Shown here in pieces: positions 38,312-47,167 of a stretch of 64,000 nt of DNA. Position numbers and translations under genes: made by a program. Each line of letters opens with the position of its first letter. The first letter of the stretch is position 1. Source of the DNA: JAUIAI01 sp041396685 (GTDB lineage: Bacteria > Pseudomonadota > Gammaproteobacteria > Burkholderiales > Burkholderiaceae_E); assembly GCA_041396685.1 (NCBI GenBank), contig JAWKYD010000006.1:62001-126000 (forward strand). The letters run 5' to 3'. Below the pieces are notes generated by a model, which made no database searches, had not been told where the DNA came from, and saw only the letters and a program-made list of their open reading frames with translations.

Positions 38312-40060
38312 ATGAGCAATTCCATCGAAGTGAAGGTGCCGGACATCGGCGACTTCTCCGACGTCGAGGTCATCGAAGTCCTGGTCGCTTCCGGGGACGC
38401 GATTTCGGCCGAGCAGAGTCTGATCACGGTCGAGAGCGACAAGGCGTCGATGGAGATCCCATCGCCGGCTGCGGGCGTGGTTCAGGCCGTGAAGGTGAAG
38501 GTCGGTGACAAGGTGTCCGAAGGGTCGGTGATCCTGATGCTGGCCTCGGAGGACGCGACCTCGTCGCCGGCGCCGGCTGGCGAGCCCGCCCCCGGGCCGG
38601 CCGATGAAGCGGCACCGCGGGCCGCCCCGGTGCCACCTCCGGCCGCTGCGCCTTCGTCGGCCGCGGCCGCAACGCCGGCGGCCACGGCGCCGAAAGCCGC
38701 CGGGACCGACCAGGCGGGTGGCGGGCAAACGCAGGTCGTGTCCGTACCGGACATTGGCGACTTTGCGGATGTCGAGGTGATCGAGATCCTGGTCGCACCG
38801 GGCGACACCGTCGCGGCCGAGCAGAGTCTGATCACGGTCGAGAGCGACAAGGCGTCGATGGAGATTCCGTCGCCGGTCGCCGGCGTGGTCCGCGCGCTGC
38901 GCGTGAACGTGGGCGACAAGGTCAGCAAGGGCAGCGCGATCCTGGAACTGTCATCGGACGCGCAGGCGCCGCAGGCGCCGGAGCCTGCGGCTGCACCACC
39001 GGCGGGCGCACCATCGTCCGAACCATCGGGCTCGGCGCCACCGCCCCGGACGCAGACGTCGGATGCCGCCGGCGCCTCGGCGGGGCGCGATCGGGCCGCA
39101 CCGGTGCCCCATCGCCCGGGCGACGTCGACCGGGTGGTCAAGCCGCACGCCTCGCCGTCGGTGCGGGCCTTCGCGCGCGAACTCGGCGTCGATCTGCAAC
39201 GCGTCGATGGCAGCGGTCCGAAGCAACGAATCCTGCGCGACGACGTGGTCGCCTATGTCAAGCGCTCGCTGGCTGGCGGCGCCACGGCCGCACGGGCCCC
39301 GGCGGCCGCTGCCGCCGACGGCGCGGGGCTCGGCCTGATCCCCTGGCCGAAGGTCGATTTCGCGAAGTTCGGGCCGATCGACAGCAAGCCGTTGTCGCGC
39401 ATCAAGAAGATCTCGGCCGCCAATCTGCATCGCAACTGGGTGATGATTCCGCATGTCACCAATCACGACGATGCCGACGTCACCGAGCTCGAGGCATTCC
39501 GAAAGCAGCTGAACAAGGAAAACGAGCGAGCCGGCATCAAGGTCACCATGCTGGCGTTCCTGGTCAAGGCCTGCGTCGCGGCGCTGAAGAAGTTCCCCGA
39601 GTTCAATGCCTCGCTAGACGGCGAATCCCTGGTTCTGAAGCGATACTTCCACATCGGCGTGGCGGCCGATACGCCCAACGGCCTGGTCGTGCCGGTGATT
39701 CGCGACGCCGATCAGAAGGGCGTGCTCGCGATTGCGAAGGAGATGGCCGAACTGGCGGCCAAGGCGCGCGATGGCAAGCTGACCCCCTCGGAGATGCAAG
39801 GCGGAACCTTCTCGATCTCCAGTCTCGGTGGCATCGGCGGCACCTATTTCACGCCCATCATCAACGCCCCCGAGGTGGCCATTCTCGGCGTGTGCCGCTC
39901 GGAGATGCGCCCGGTATGGAACGGCCAGAGCTTCGAGCCCAGGCTCATCCTGCCGATGTCGCTGTCATGGGATCACCGTGTCATCGACGGCGCGGCCGCG
40001 GCGCGCTTCAATGCCTATCTCGGACAGGTGCTCGCCGATTTCCGGCGCGTGATGCTCTGA
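38312..40060 (+). CDS. aceF: Pyruvate dehydrogenase E2, two lipoyl domains
   Basis: A 582-residue dihydrolipoyl acetyltransferase. Two lipoyl domains (about residues 1-80 and 143-215), each with the lipoylated Lys in VESDKASMEIPSP, joined by Ala/Pro-rich linkers; a peripheral-subunit-binding domain (SPSVRAFARELGVDLQRV); and the catalytic acetyltransferase domain with active-site His in SWDHRVIDG. E. coli has three lipoyl domains, this has two, as is common in betaproteobacteria. It transfers the acetyl group to CoA. Lies between aceE and lpdA with short gaps. Confidence 0.95.
   Translation: MSNSIEVKVPDIGDFSDVEVIEVLVASGDAISAEQSLITVESDKASMEIPSPAAGVVQAVKVKVGDKVSEGSVILMLASEDATSSPAPAGEPAPGPADEAAPRAAPVPPPAAAPSSAAAATPAATAPKAAGTDQAGGGQTQVVSVPDIGDFADVEVIEILVAPGDTVAAEQSLITVESDKASMEIPSPVAGVVRALRVNVGDKVSKGSAILELSSDAQAPQAPEPAAAPPAGAPSSEPSGSAPPPRTQTSDAAGASAGRDRAAPVPHRPGDVDRVVKPHASPSVRAFARELGVDLQRVDGSGPKQRILRDDVVAYVKRSLAGGATAARAPAAAAADGAGLGLIPWPKVDFAKFGPIDSKPLSRIKKISAANLHRNWVMIPHVTNHDDADVTELEAFRKQLNKENERAGIKVTMLAFLVKACVAALKKFPEFNASLDGESLVLKRYFHIGVAADTPNGLVVPVIRDADQKGVLAIAKEMAELAAKARDGKLTPSEMQGGTFSISSLGGIGGTYFTPIINAPEVAILGVCRSEMRPVWNGQSFEPRLILPMSLSWDHRVIDGAAAARFNAYLGQVLADFRRVML
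38406..38865 (+). repeat. Near-identical lipoyl-domain DNA repeats within aceF
   Basis: Bases 38406-38457 and 38814-38865 are identical over 52 bases, coding for the lipoyl-lysine region of both lipoyl domains. A 32-base part of the same stretch recurs in lpdA at 40221-40252. Identity at synonymous positions is higher than in the flanking domain sequence, which suggests recent gene conversion rather than protein-level selection alone. Confidence 0.8.
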
Positions 40061-40106
40061 TCGGCCTTTTCGCCCAGCCCATTCACCCGAACCAACGCAG
40101 GCCGGA

Positions 40107-41984
40107 ATGAGTCAAACCACCGAAGTCAAGGTCCCGGACATTGGCGACTTCGCCGAGGTCGAGGTCATCGAATTGCTGGTCGCCGTCGGCGACACCATCG
40201 CCGTGGAGCAGAGCCTCGTGACGGTCGAGAGCGACAAGGCGTCGATGGAGATACCGTCGCCGGTCGCGGGCGAGGTCACCGAACTGGCGGTCGCGGTCGG
40301 CGACAAGGTCTCGGAGGGCTCGCTGCTGGTCCGTGTGCGTGCCGGTTCCGCGCAGCCCGCGGATGCCGCTGCGCCATCGCCGACGCCGTCGTCCTCATCC
40401 GGAGCGCCCGCTGCGCCAGCCGCCTCGCGTGCGACGGCGGGATCGCCGTCAGCCGCATCATCGTCGAACACCTCGGTGAACACCGCTACGTCTGCGCCGA
40501 CGAGCCAGGCCGCCAAACCCGGCGCGGGCCAGGGGGGCGCCGACCGACAGGCAGACGAGCAGGTGCAGATGCTCGTCATCGGTGCCGGGCCCGGCGGTTA
40601 TTCGGCGGCGTTTCGCGCCGCAGACCTCGGCATGGACACCCTGTTGGTCGAGCGCTACGCGACGCTTGGCGGCGTGTGCCTGAACGTCGGTTGCATCCCC
40701 TCGAAGGCCTTGCTGCATACCGCGGCGATCATGGACGAGGCGCGTGCCATGGCGGCGCACGGCATCCGCTTTGGCGAACCGGAGATCGATCTCGATGGCT
40801 TGCGCGCACACAAGGACAAGGTCGTCGGCAAACTGACCGGGGGTCTGGCCGCCATGGCCAAGGCGCGCAAGGTGCGCATTCAGCGTGGCGTCGCCACCTT
40901 CCTCGATCCGCATCATGTCGAGATCGCGCTCACGAGCGGCGAGGGCAGCGCCACGACCGGCGAGACCCGGGTGGTGCGGTTCGAGCAGGCGATCATCGCG
41001 GCCGGCTCGCAGGCGGTGCGCCTGCCGTTCCTGCCCGACGATCCTCGCATCGTCGATTCCACCGGTGCGCTGCGTCTGAGCGATCGGCCCAAGCGTATGC
41101 TCGTGATCGGCGGCGGCATCATCGGGTTGGAAATGGGCACCGTGTATTCGTCCCTGGGCGCGCGGCTCGACGTGGTCGAGATGCTCGAGCACTTGATGCC
41201 CGGAGCCGATCGCGACCTGGTCAAGGTCTGGCAGAAGCATAACGCCCATCGATTCGACAATCTGATGCTCGGCGTCAAGACCGTGGCCGCCGAGGCGACC
41301 GATGCCGGCATCCGCGTGTCGTTCGAGGGCAAGGGTGCTCCCGAGCCGCAGACCTACGATCTCGTGCTCTGTGCGGTGGGGCGCAGCCCGAACGGCAAGC
41401 GTATCGGTGCCGATCGCGCCGGAGTCGACGTAGACCAGCGTGGCTTCATTCCCGTCGATACCCAGATGCGCACCAATCAGTCGCACATCTTCGCTATCGG
41501 CGACATCGTCGGCCAGCCGATGCTCGCGCACAAGGCCGTGCACGAGGCCCACGTGGCAGCGGAGGCCGCGGCCGGGCAGAAGTCGCATTTCGATGCCAAG
41601 GTCATTCCGTCGGTTGCCTACACCGATCCGGAGATCGCCTGGGTCGGTATCACCGAAGCCGAGGCCAAGGCGCGCGACATGAAGATCGGCAAGGCGGTCT
41701 TTCCGTGGGCGGCTTCCGGCCGCGCCATCGCCAACGGCCGCGACGAAGGCTTCACCAAGCTGATCTTCGACGAGCAGACGCATCGCATCGTCGGCGGCGG
41801 CATCGTCGGCACCAGCGCCGGTGACATGATCGGTGAGATCTGCCTGGCCATCGAGATGGGAGCCGATCCCGTCGACATCGGCAAGACGATTCATCCTCAC
41901 CCCACCTTGGGCGAGAGCATCGGTATGGCGGCCGAGTTGTTCGAGGGGGTTTGCACGGATCTGCCGCCACCACGCAAGCGTTGA
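40107..41984 (+). CDS. lpdA: Dihydrolipoyl dehydrogenase with N-terminal lipoyl domain
   Basis: A 625-residue E3: an N-terminal lipoyl domain (Lys in VESDKASMEIPSP, about residue 45), a 70-residue Ala/Ser/Thr/Pro linker, then the flavoprotein disulfide reductase with FAD motif GAGPGGYSAA, redox disulfide GGVCLNVGCIPSK, NAD motif GGGIIGLEMG, and the terminal HPHPTLGES with the catalytic His/Glu pair. Reoxidises dihydrolipoamide of E2 with NAD. The fused lipoyl domain is known from E3s of several betaproteobacteria and Neisseria. Third gene of the operon, followed by a perfect hairpin terminator. Confidence 0.95.
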   Translation: MSQTTEVKVPDIGDFAEVEVIELLVAVGDTIAVEQSLVTVESDKASMEIPSPVAGEVTELAVAVGDKVSEGSLLVRVRAGSAQPADAAAPSPTPSSSSGAPAAPAASRATAGSPSAASSSNTSVNTATSAPTSQAAKPGAGQGGADRQADEQVQMLVIGAGPGGYSAAFRAADLGMDTLLVERYATLGGVCLNVGCIPSKALLHTAAIMDEARAMAAHGIRFGEPEIDLDGLRAHKDKVVGKLTGGLAAMAKARKVRIQRGVATFLDPHHVEIALTSGEGSATTGETRVVRFEQAIIAAGSQAVRLPFLPDDPRIVDSTGALRLSDRPKRMLVIGGGIIGLEMGTVYSSLGARLDVVEMLEHLMPGADRDLVKVWQKHNAHRFDNLMLGVKTVAAEATDAGIRVSFEGKGAPEPQTYDLVLCAVGRSPNGKRIGADRAGVDVDQRGFIPVDTQMRTNQSHIFAIGDIVGQPMLAHKAVHEAHVAAEAAAGQKSHFDAKVIPSVAYTDPEIAWVGITEAEAKARDMKIGKAVFPWAASGRAIANGRDEGFTKLIFDEQTHRIVGGGIVGTSAGDMIGEICLAIEMGADPVDIGKTIHPHPTLGESIGMAAELFEGVCTDLPPPRKR

Positions 41985-42007
41985 TCGCGACCGTCGTGCG
42001 GTAAACG

Positions 42008-42033
42008 AAGAGGGGGGCGTACGCCCCCCTCTT
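42008..42033. terminator. Bidirectional terminator after lpdA
   Basis: A perfect 26-base palindrome, AAGAGGGGGGCG followed by its complement, with a TTT/AAA edge at each end. It lies 23 bases after the lpdA stop and 55 bases before the 3' end of the convergent TRAP permease gene, so it probably ends both transcripts. The T-run is short. Confidence 0.7.
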
Positions 42034-42088
42034 TGCCAGACAGCGCGCCAAGCGGGCGCTCGAGGTGGCCCCCGGGTCCGCTCCGCCG

Positions 42089-44746
42089 TCAGAAGCTCAG
42101 CGAGACATCGCGATGGCCGGCGCTGCATTGCGCGATCGACAACGCCTGTTGGCGGGTCAGCTTCGGCTGCATGCGTGCGCCCACGGTGTCGCGTATCGAT
42201 GCCTCGTAGTTCTCGAGGGCCGGCAACAACCTTGCGCCGGCATCGTTGCGCCACGCCATCTGCTCGGCATGCAGTGCGAGAGCCTTGTTGACCGCCTCGA
42301 CGGCCGCATCGCGGTTGACGGTGCGCCCTTTGAGCGCTCTGCGCGCCTTCGAGAGTTCCGAGCGGATGTCGTCGGCGCCCTCGACGTCGTTCAGCTCGCT
42401 GCGCACGGCCTCGATCGCATCGGCAGCGGCATCCGGTGACTGGTCGCGGATCGTATCGACGAGACCGCTGATGCGGGTGTCCAGGGGAGCGAGGCGTGGT
42501 GTGCTGCGCAGGACGGCGAGCACCTGCTGCACCGGCTCGTAGCCGGCGTCGCTGGCGCGCTGGTAGTTGCGGCGCGCATCGCGCTCCGCCTTGGTCAGTT
42601 CGTTGAATGCCTTGCTCGCACCGGCCCAACGCTCAGGAATCAGCGCCTTCAGCGCATCGACTTCGGCCTTGCTCGTCGCGACGATCTGCTCCAGTCGCTC
42701 GCGTCGCTTGTCCGCGTCCGGTCCGCGCAGGCGGCGCAGTTCGGTTTCGGCACGCTTGATGCGCTCCTGCGCGCGCCCCATGTCCTTCTGAATCTGGCGC
42801 ACTTCGTCGTGCAGCGGCCGGAACTGGTCGGACTGGGCGTCGACCGCGGCGGCCGCGGCATAGGCCGCATCGAGCAGGCCGCGCGCGGCCGCCGCCTGGT
42901 CGAAGCTCTTGGACAACGTGGTTCTCAGCTTGGTCGGCAGACCCTCGAGATCCAGGCTGCGGGCCTTGTCGATCGCCGCCGCGATCTCGGCGCCGTTGGC
43001 GTCGTAGCGGGCGGCAACGAACTGCTCGAGGCAGTATTGCAACTTGGGATTGCGCGGCGGCGGCGCCGTGTCCGACAGCAGCGAAACGCGGGTTGGCAGA
43101 TAGTTCACCAGCGGCGGGTTGTAGCCGACGATGGCCAGGGCGATCAGCTGCAAGGTGATGAACGGCACCACGCCCTTGTACATGTCCACCGTGCGTACCT
43201 CGGGCGGCGCGACGCCCCGCAGGTAGAACAGGGCAAACCCGAACGGCGGTGTCAGGAACGAGGTCTGGATGTTCAGGCCGATCATCACGCCCAACCAGAC
43301 GGCGGTGATGTTGGCCGCCGGATCCGCGAGCAGGATCGGCGACACGATGGGTACGACCACCACCGCGATCTCGATGAAGTCGAGGAAGAAGCCGAGAAAG
43401 AAGATCACCGCCATCACGATGACGAACTGGCTCCAGAAGCCGCCTGGCAGGGTGATGAGGAACTCGCGAACCACGTCCTCACCGCCGAAAGCGCGAAACG
43501 CGGCGGTCAGCATCGCGGCACCGAGCAGGATGATGAACACCAGCGAGGTGGTCTTCGCGGTCTCGATCATGACATCGCGCAAGGTGTTGCCGATGCGCAG
43601 CGTGCGCCAGGTGGCCCAGAGCACGGCCACCAGCAGGATCGAGACCGAGACGACACCCAGGCGGATGCCGGTGAGTTGGTTCGCATCCGAGATGTTCTTG
43701 ATGTTCATCTCGTAGTTGGCCAGCGCAAACGAAATGCCGGCCAGGCCGATCAGCGCCATGATGGCGGGCCACATCGAGCGCTTTCGGCCTTCGGTCAGGC
43801 GGTAGCTGGCCATCAGCATGGCACCCGTCGCACCGATCGCGCCCGCCTGATTGACCGTGGCGATACCGGCGATGATGGAGCCCAGCACCAGGAAGATCAG
43901 GGCCAGGGGCGGAACGAGCGTGATCAGAACGTTCTTCAGGAAAGCGAGATCGAATTCGCCCTCGCGCGGGACCGACGGCGCCATGCGCGGTCGGATCAAG
44001 GCCACGATCAGAATGAACAACATGTACAAACCGACCAGCACCAGGCCCGGCACCAGTGCGCCGAGAAACATCTCGCCGGCACTGGTCGAGGTGACGCTGA
44101 ACTCCGACGGCATCGAGAACTGACCGGTTGCTTCCTTGAACAGGTTCTGGCGCATCGTGCCCGCCTGATCGACCGCGCTGGCCAACTGATCGGCCAGAAT
44201 GATCAGCACGATGGACGGCGGGATGATCTGACCGAGGGTTCCCGAGGCCGCGATCGCGCCGGTCGCCAGCGGCTTCGAATAGCCGTTGCGCAGCATGGCC
44301 GGCAGCGAAATCAAGCCCATCGCGACCACGGTGGCACCCAGAATGCCGGTGGTGGCCGCCAGCAGCGCACCAACGAACACCACGGAGATGCCCAGACCGC
44401 CCGGCACCGGCCCAAACAGCTGGGCCATGGTCAGCAGCAGGTCCTCGGCGATCTTCGAGCGCTGCAGCATGATGCCCATGAAGATGAACAGCGGAATCGC
44501 GATCAGGGTGTCACGCTCGACCTCCCAATACACCCCGCGCAGGTTCGTGACCCCCGCGCTGAGCCACTGGGACGGCCCGCCCTGATGAAAATAAGCGCTT
44601 GCGTCGCCGGCGAAGATCGCCCCCGCGCCGGCGGCGATGAGTATCGTCAGGACGGCCGAGCCGGGCAGTGCGAAGGCGACCGGAAAGCCGGAAGCCAGCG
44701 CCAGCGCCATCAGAAGGATCAATAGGGCCAGAAAGTAGAGTTCCAT
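42089..44746 (-). CDS. TRAP large permease (DctM-like) with 320-residue C-terminal domain
   Basis: An 885-residue protein. Residues 1 to about 565 are a DctM-type large permease with 12-13 membrane segments, including PLFIFMGIMLQRSKIAEDLL, ILGATVVAMGLISLPAML, SGTLGQIIPPSIVLIIL and FLDFIEIAVVVVPIVSPIL; a long loop (about 200-225) is unusual. The remaining 320 residues are highly charged, Ala/Arg/Glu-rich and helical (DEVRQIQKDMGRAQERIKRA, IRSELSKARRALKG), a likely coiled coil that should lie in the cytoplasm or periplasm. Usual DctM length is about 430. Operates with the DctQ and DctP-like genes upstream. The extra domain matches nothing I recognise. Confidence 0.85.
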   Translation of the reverse strand: MELYFLALLILLMALALASGFPVAFALPGSAVLTILIAAGAGAIFAGDASAYFHQGGPSQWLSAGVTNLRGVYWEVERDTLIAIPLFIFMGIMLQRSKIAEDLLLTMAQLFGPVPGGLGISVVFVGALLAATTGILGATVVAMGLISLPAMLRNGYSKPLATGAIAASGTLGQIIPPSIVLIILADQLASAVDQAGTMRQNLFKEATGQFSMPSEFSVTSTSAGEMFLGALVPGLVLVGLYMLFILIVALIRPRMAPSVPREGEFDLAFLKNVLITLVPPLALIFLVLGSIIAGIATVNQAGAIGATGAMLMASYRLTEGRKRSMWPAIMALIGLAGISFALANYEMNIKNISDANQLTGIRLGVVSVSILLVAVLWATWRTLRIGNTLRDVMIETAKTTSLVFIILLGAAMLTAAFRAFGGEDVVREFLITLPGGFWSQFVIVMAVIFFLGFFLDFIEIAVVVVPIVSPILLADPAANITAVWLGVMIGLNIQTSFLTPPFGFALFYLRGVAPPEVRTVDMYKGVVPFITLQLIALAIVGYNPPLVNYLPTRVSLLSDTAPPPRNPKLQYCLEQFVAARYDANGAEIAAAIDKARSLDLEGLPTKLRTTLSKSFDQAAAARGLLDAAYAAAAAVDAQSDQFRPLHDEVRQIQKDMGRAQERIKRAETELRRLRGPDADKRRERLEQIVATSKAEVDALKALIPERWAGASKAFNELTKAERDARRNYQRASDAGYEPVQQVLAVLRSTPRLAPLDTRISGLVDTIRDQSPDAAADAIEAVRSELNDVEGADDIRSELSKARRALKGRTVNRDAAVEAVNKALALHAEQMAWRNDAGARLLPALENYEASIRDTVGARMQPKLTRQQALSIAQCSAGHRDVSLSF

Positions 44747-44851
44747 GACGGTATCGGCGCGTTGCTCAGGCTTCGTTCGGGGGACGTTCCGATCGGTGGG
44801 GCGGTTTCGGAATCGTGACGACGGGCCGCCAGAAGCGGCTCAGGAAGATAG

Positions 44852-45853
44852 TCAGGCGGTACCCGCGGCGCCGTGTTCGCGGCGACCGGGGTCATCGCGA
44901 TAATCGGCCCAGGCCTCGAACAGAAAGCTTACGAACTGGATCATCATCGTGACCGCGAAAATACCCAGGAAGCCGGCCATCAGATACTTCACGTACATAC
45001 CGAAGCCGGACTGCGACACCTCGAAGTTGATGATCGGCGCATTGATGATCGAGGTCTTGGCACCCATGCCCACCCACAAGATCACCCAGCAGAAAATGAG
45101 CCCCAGCAACAGAGAGCCGAACGCATTCACCAAGCCCCGCCGTACCGGCGAAAAGTTGGCATAGAACACGTCGACCCGCACGTGGCCATCCTCGTACAGG
45201 GTGTAGGCGCTGGCGAAGAGAAACAACGCCGCATACCAGAAGCGTACGAGATCACCCATGAAGGCCTGCTCGTACGAGAACACGAAGCGGGTGATCACGA
45301 TCATGAGTTCGGCGGCAACGATCAACAACGCAAGCCAGTGAAAGCCCAGGCTGCGCGTGAACAGCGCGATCAGCACGCCGAGCACCAGCAACGGAATCTG
45401 AACCGTGGGACCGCGAAAGGCCGAGCGTCCGAGGTCGGTCGCCAGTTCGTGGCCGACCCATCCGTCGAGCATGCCTTCGACTCGCACGAACGAAATCGCG
45501 GCATCTGCCAGGCCGATCAACAGCACGGCCCAGAAAGCGGCACGCACGATGAAGGCGTTGAAACGGGCGATGCGCTCGGCGTCCTCGCGCAAGCTGATCG
45601 TGGTCTGGCGCATCACGAACCACCAGACGAAAAGCAGCGCCAGTGCCGGGTACAGCGCCAGCTGCAGCCAACCCCAGACGTCGCTCGCCTGGCCACTCCA
45701 GGGGGCGGCCGCCCCCGGCCAGCCGAGGCTCAGCGACAGGGCGTTGTTGATCAGGAAGGCGGCCAGGGCCGCGAGCACGATCCAGCCGAACGAGCGGATC
45801 GGCCGACCACCGCCGGTGACGGCGCTCGAAACCGGTGAAGAGGGGGAAGCCAT
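44852..45853 (-). CDS. TRAP small permease (DctQ-like), extended
   Basis: A 333-residue inner-membrane protein. The C-terminal half matches DctQ (YEDGHVRVDVFYANFSPVRR is the family signature), but the N-terminal half adds about 150 residues with four further hydrophobic segments. DctQ subunits are normally 160-200 residues. It lies between the receptor gene and the large permease, both also non-standard or Tat-exported, so an enlarged TRAP complex is likely. Gap of 105 bases to the large permease gene. Confidence 0.85.
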   Translation of the reverse strand: MASPSSPVSSAVTGGGRPIRSFGWIVLAALAAFLINNALSLSLGWPGAAAPWSGQASDVWGWLQLALYPALALLFVWWFVMRQTTISLREDAERIARFNAFIVRAAFWAVLLIGLADAAISFVRVEGMLDGWVGHELATDLGRSAFRGPTVQIPLLVLGVLIALFTRSLGFHWLALLIVAAELMIVITRFVFSYEQAFMGDLVRFWYAALFLFASAYTLYEDGHVRVDVFYANFSPVRRGLVNAFGSLLLGLIFCWVILWVGMGAKTSIINAPIINFEVSQSGFGMYVKYLMAGFLGIFAVTMMIQFVSFLFEAWADYRDDPGRREHGAAGTA

Positions 45854-45933
45854 GGCTGCGTCAATCCCGAAAACAGGCCGGGACGTCCGCTCGGGACGTC
45901 CCGGCCGTTGCCATCATCGAACGGCGGTGCAGA

Positions 45934-47025
45934 TCAGATACCGAGCACCCGGTTGCGCTGCGCCGAGTATCCGATCTCGGCGATCTTCTGCCAGCCAGCG
46001 ACTTCCTTCATCGCTGACATGTAGGCGTCGGTGATCTTCTTTGCCAGCGGACTGTGCGCCCGGGTCTCTTCGAAGACCGCGGCCGAAGCCTCGCCGAACG
46101 CGTCGTAGGTGTCGTCGCTGAACTGGCGCAACTGCACACCGTGCTCGTTGATCAGTTTGGCCAGATAGCGACCGTTCAGTGCCTGTGCCTCCTCGTACTG
46201 GGCGGCATGCTCTTCCATGGACGCGGCGGTAATCAGCGCCTGCTCCCACTTCGACAGCGAGTTCCAGAATTTGGTGTTGAACGCGAAGGACAGACCGCCG
46301 CCCGGCTCGTGGAAGCCCGGGTAGTAGTAGTACTTGGCCGCCTCGTAGAACTTGAGGAAGTAGTCGTTGTAGGGACCTACCCACTCTGTCGCGTCGATGG
46401 CACCGGATACCAGGTTCTCGTAGATCTGGCCGCCCGGCAGCGAGACCGGCGAAGCGCCGAGCTTGGCGAGCACGTCTCCGCCCAGGCCCGGAATACGCAT
46501 TTTCAGGCCCTTGAGGTCGGCAGCGGATTCGATCTCCTTGTTGAACCAGCCGCCCATCTGGGTGCCGGTCGCGCCACAGGTAATGGCCTTGAGACCGAAC
46601 TCGCCGGAAAGTTCGTCCCACAGCGCCTGGCCGCCCATGAACTTGACCCAGGCATTCCATTCGATCGTGGTCATGCCAAAGGGAACGGCCGTGAAGAACG
46701 CGAAGGCCGGATGCTTGCCCTTCCAGTAATAGTCGGCCGCGATGTAGGCCTGCGCATTGCCGGAGGCGACCTCGTCGAAGACGTCGAACGCACCGACGCG
46801 TTCGCCCGCGGCGAAGTACTTGGTCGTGATACGGCCCTCGGACAACTCGGTGATGCGGGCTGCCAGCCGTTGCGCGCTGACTCCCAGGCCCGGGAAGTCG
46901 CGGCCCCAGGTAGAGACGATCACGAGCTCTTTGGTGCCCTGGCTGATCGCAGGCGCGGCGACCGTGGCGGCAGCGGCGCCAGCACCGGTAGCGACGGCAG
47001 ACTTCAAAAATTTACGGCGTTCCAT
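45934..47025 (-). CDS. TRAP solute receptor (DctP-like), Tat-exported
   Basis: A 363-residue periplasmic receptor of the DctP/TakP family. The N-terminus MERRKFLKSAVATGAGAAAA is a twin-arginine signal (RRKFLK), so it is exported folded; family marks include VATEWVGPYNDYFLKFYEAAKYYYYPG-like residues with conserved Arg/Trp ligand positions in GLKMRIPGLGGDV. Such TakP-like receptors bind 2-oxo acids. GGAGG on the minus strand at 47032-47036 fixes the start. First gene of the DctPQM operon. Confidence 0.92.
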   Translation of the reverse strand: MERRKFLKSAVATGAGAAAATVAAPAISQGTKELVIVSTWGRDFPGLGVSAQRLAARITELSEGRITTKYFAAGERVGAFDVFDEVASGNAQAYIAADYYWKGKHPAFAFFTAVPFGMTTIEWNAWVKFMGGQALWDELSGEFGLKAITCGATGTQMGGWFNKEIESAADLKGLKMRIPGLGGDVLAKLGASPVSLPGGQIYENLVSGAIDATEWVGPYNDYFLKFYEAAKYYYYPGFHEPGGGLSFAFNTKFWNSLSKWEQALITAASMEEHAAQYEEAQALNGRYLAKLINEHGVQLRQFSDDTYDAFGEASAAVFEETRAHSPLAKKITDAYMSAMKEVAGWQKIAEIGYSAQRNRVLGI

Positions 47026-47167
47026 GCAAATCCTCCACTGAAATTTTTAGTTGGCAGCCGCGCGGCGAACGCATTGAAACGGGTCGTGCACGCGTGCTTA
47101 CAAGTGTAGCGGAAGCCACCTTTCCCGAATCCCCCTTGCGAGTCGCTCGATCGAACGAACGCAATCT

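Noticed and set aside
40458..42629. A 723-codon minus-strand frame opposite lpdA
   Set aside because: It is a shadow of lpdA and of the end of the TRAP permease gene, with no domain pattern.
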